A stretch of DNA of 7,327 nt, taken from the NCBI GenBank assembly GCA_900552155.1, contig URYU01000088.1, positions 1-7,327 on the forward strand. Reading direction: 5' to 3'. Positions 5,584 through 7,327 of the stretch are shown one piece after another (the first letter of the stretch is position 1; each line of letters begins with the position of its first letter). The notes beneath the pieces are model-generated. The model saw only the letters and a program-made list of their open reading frames with translations, was not told the DNA's origin and did not search any database. The translations under genes were made by a program, and so were the position numbers. Source of the DNA: an uncultured Collinsella sp. (GTDB taxonomy: Bacteria; Actinomycetota; Coriobacteriia; Coriobacteriales; Coriobacteriaceae).

Positions 5584-7327
5584 GTGGCCGAAAAACTCGG
5601 CGTCTGCTGCTCGCCAGGGGCGGAAGGTGGCGGGATCGATCTTTACGTGCGCCGCGGCGGGCACGTCGCACCATTTGACCGTGTAACCGGCGCCGTGAGA
5701 GCAAAAGACCGAATCGGGCGTGTTGGGCAGATCGGCCTCGGGCCCATAGGCGGCCGTCTCGATGACGCGCTCGGCATCATGGCAAGCCGCATAGCCGGCG
5801 AACTCTTGGTACAAATGTCCGCGACCACTCGTGTAGGCAGCCACCTCCAGCGCGTAATCCTGCACCTCGGATGCCGGCACGCAACCCACAAGCTTCGCCC
5901 GGTCTCCCGCCATCGTCGGCGGCTCGTACTCGGCACCCATGCGCGTGGCATCCGAGAGCGCCCGACCCACGCACTCCCCCGGCACCTCGAGCTCAAAGCG
6001 GTACCACGGCTCCAACAGCACCGCCGCGCCGGCCTCACGTGCCTGCATCAAACCCTGGCGAATCGCGCGGTACGTGGCCTGGCGAAAATCGCCGCCCTCG
6101 GTGTGCTTGGCATGCGCACGACCGCCCGTGAGCGTAATGCGAATATCGGTGATGGGAGAGCCGGTCAGCACGCCCAGGTGATCGCGCTCCATGGCGTTGG
6201 TGAGCGCCAAACGCTGCCAGTTAAGATCGAGCTCGTCGGTCGAGGCCACGGTGCCAAACTGCACGCCCGAACCCGCTGGCAACGGCTCCAGGCTCAGATG
6301 CACCTCGGCATAGTGGCGCAGTGGCTCAAAGTGACCCACGCCCTCGACCGACTGCGAAATAGTCTCCTTATAGAGGATGCCGCCAGACTCAAACGAAACC
6401 GAAAGGCCAAAGCGATCGGCCAACACCCGCTGCACGACCTCGCGCTGCACCGCACCCATCAACTGCAGATGAATCTGCTCAAGATGCGTGTTCCAGCTTA
6501 CGCCGAGCATGGGGTCCTCATCGGCAAGCTCGGTCAGCGCTTGGAACACCGTATGGACATCGTGCTCGCCCGGCAGTACCGTATAGGTGAGGACCGGCGC
6601 AATGACGGGTGCATCGCCCGCAGGCTCCGCGCCCAGGGCGTCCCCTGGGCGAACGTGCGCAAGACCCGTCACGGCACAAATACCGCCAGCAGTAACTTCT
6701 TGGGCAAGCTCATACTTTTCGCCGTTATAGATGCGTACCTGATCGACCTTCTGCTCCCATGCCTCGGCGCCGGAACGTCCGTCAATCATCTGCTTGGCAT
6801 GCAGCGTGCCGCCGGTCACTTTAACCCAAGCCAAGCGCTCGCCGCGATCCCCGCGGCTGACACGATAGACGCGCGCGGCAAACTCCGGAAGCCATGCCTG
6901 TTCACGCATCAGCGCGCATATGCCATCCAGCAGCTCGTCCACGCCTTGGTCCTTGAGCGCCGAGCCGGCAAAGCAGGGAAAGAGCTTGCGCTCGGCAACC
7001 ATGCGCGACAGCGTCGCGACGGAAAGTCCGCCCGCCTCAAGAAACTCCTCGAGCGCCGCCTCGGCCAACGCGGCAGCGTCCTCCTGAACGGCGCCGCCCG
7101 CCAACAGTTCGCTGGCATCTAGGCAGCCCTCGGAAAGACGCTGCCCAAGTTGTGCCAGCAAAACATCGCGGCCGGGATTCTCCAAATCGATTTTATTGAT
7201 ATAGATGAACGTCGGGATGTCATAGCGCGCAAGCAGGCGCCACAGGGTTTCGGTGTGCCCCTGCACGCCATCGTTGGCGCCCACAACCAAAATCGCGTAG
7301 TCGAGCGCTCGCAACGTGCGCTCCGCC
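5578..7327 (-). CDS. Tet(M)-like ribosomal-protection / EF-G-like GTPase (5' partial)
   Basis: This belongs to the EF-G-like translational GTPases that include the tetracycline ribosomal protection proteins. They bind the ribosomal A-site region and use GTP. The frame is open through the window edge; by comparison with Tet(M), about 85 N-terminal residues (G1-G3) are missing, for a full length near 665. Numbering from Leu at 7314: LDYAILVVGANDGVQGHT (4-21), G4 motif NKID (40-43), G5-like GSA (117-119), domain II about 145-235, domain III about 245-315, then GGILYKETI (311-319) opening domain IV. GGRAHAKHTEGGDFRQATYRAIRQGL (397-422) holds the domain IV tip loop, and domain V runs about 433-555, ending VFCSHGAGYTVKWCDV. 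Where Tet(M) has Ser508-Pro509-Val510, this protein appears to have Ala-Lys-His, so tetracycline resistance should not be assumed. About 25 residues follow domain V. The last Met codon and TGA lie inside palindrome copy 4. TTG 7314 is internal, not the start. Confidence 0.88.
   Translation of the reverse strand, partial: AERTLRALDYAILVVGANDGVQGHTETLWRLLARYDIPTFIYINKIDLENPGRDVLLAQLGQRLSEGCLDASELLAGGAVQEDAAALAEAALEEFLEAGGLSVATLSRMVAERKLFPCFAGSALKDQGVDELLDGICALMREQAWLPEFAARVYRVSRGDRGERLAWVKVTGGTLHAKQMIDGRSGAEAWEQKVDQVRIYNGEKYELAQEVTAGGICAVTGLAHVRPGDALGAEPAGDAPVIAPVLTYTVLPGEHDVHTVFQALTELADEDPMLGVSWNTHLEQIHLQLMGAVQREVVQRVLADRFGLSVSFESGGILYKETISQSVEGVGHFEPLRHYAEVHLSLEPLPAGSGVQFGTVASTDELDLNWQRLALTNAMERDHLGVLTGSPITDIRITLTGGRAHAKHTEGGDFRQATYRAIRQGLMQAREAGAAVLLEPWYRFELEVPGECVGRALSDATRMGAEYEPPTMAGDRAKLVGCVPASEVQDYALEVAAYTSGRGHLYQEFAGYAACHDAERVIETAAYGPEADLPNTPDSVFCSHGAGYTVKWCDVPAAAHVKIDPATFRPWRAADAEFFGHM

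Noticed and set aside
5500..7122. A 540-codon open frame on the + strand opposite the Tet(M)-like gene
   Set aside because: It is antisense to a gene with clear family motifs. Its product is low in motifs and rich in Arg, His, Ala and Leu, as expected for the complement of GC-rich codons, and its start runs through the iterons and palindrome copy 4.

Overview
The window is GC-rich, densely coding bacterial DNA. Gene content, codon bias and a recurrent palindrome built on AAAGGGAC-N-GTCCCTTT suggest a gut actinobacterium of class Coriobacteriia, most likely Collinsella or a close relative. The taxonomic call is an inference from memory of such genomes, not a search result.

Layout. On the + strand are the C-terminal part of a CobW/COG0523-type metal-chaperone GTPase (to 493), a strong intrinsic terminator hairpin (533-567), and trmL, a tRNA wobble-nucleotide 2'-O-methyltransferase (589-1188). 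Convergent with these are four minus-strand genes. In transcription order they are a Tet(M)-like translational GTPase cut by the window edge (7327 to 5578), an AAA+ ATPase with a probable C-terminal winged helix (5484-4366), a RimJ/RimL-type GNAT acetyltransferase (4316-3762) and a short UvrA-like dual ABC ATPase (3709-1217). No intergenic gap exceeds about 100 bp, so no stretch over 300 bases lacks a gene. There are no tRNA or rRNA genes, no CRISPR array and no recognisable transposase.

The most striking structure is a family of four palindromes of 29-31 bp (1183-1213, 3732-3762, 4338-4366, 5553-5583). One lies at every gene boundary from trmL through the Tet(M)-like gene. Each overlaps the stop codon of the gene that runs into it: two supply an internal ATG-TGA, and two form a TAA at the repeat edge. 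Read in the direction of that gene, the unpaired central base is A, A, G, A, so the nearly symmetrical element has a consistent orientation. Changes in the degenerate copy mostly keep G-U pairing in the sense RNA. Two copies also share 10 extra bases outside the palindrome, giving two unrelated proteins the same His-Glu-stop ending. This looks like a REP- or MITE-like element targeted to, or selected at, gene 3' ends, working as an RNA hairpin.

The ATPase gene has its own upstream array of three TTATACC iterons at exactly 10-bp spacing. The four minus-strand genes recall antibiotic-resistance or self-protection families (ribosomal protection, acetylation, UvrA-like ABC), but none carries a feature proving that role. 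The Tet(M)-like protein lacks the Ser-Pro-Val loop of true Tet(M).
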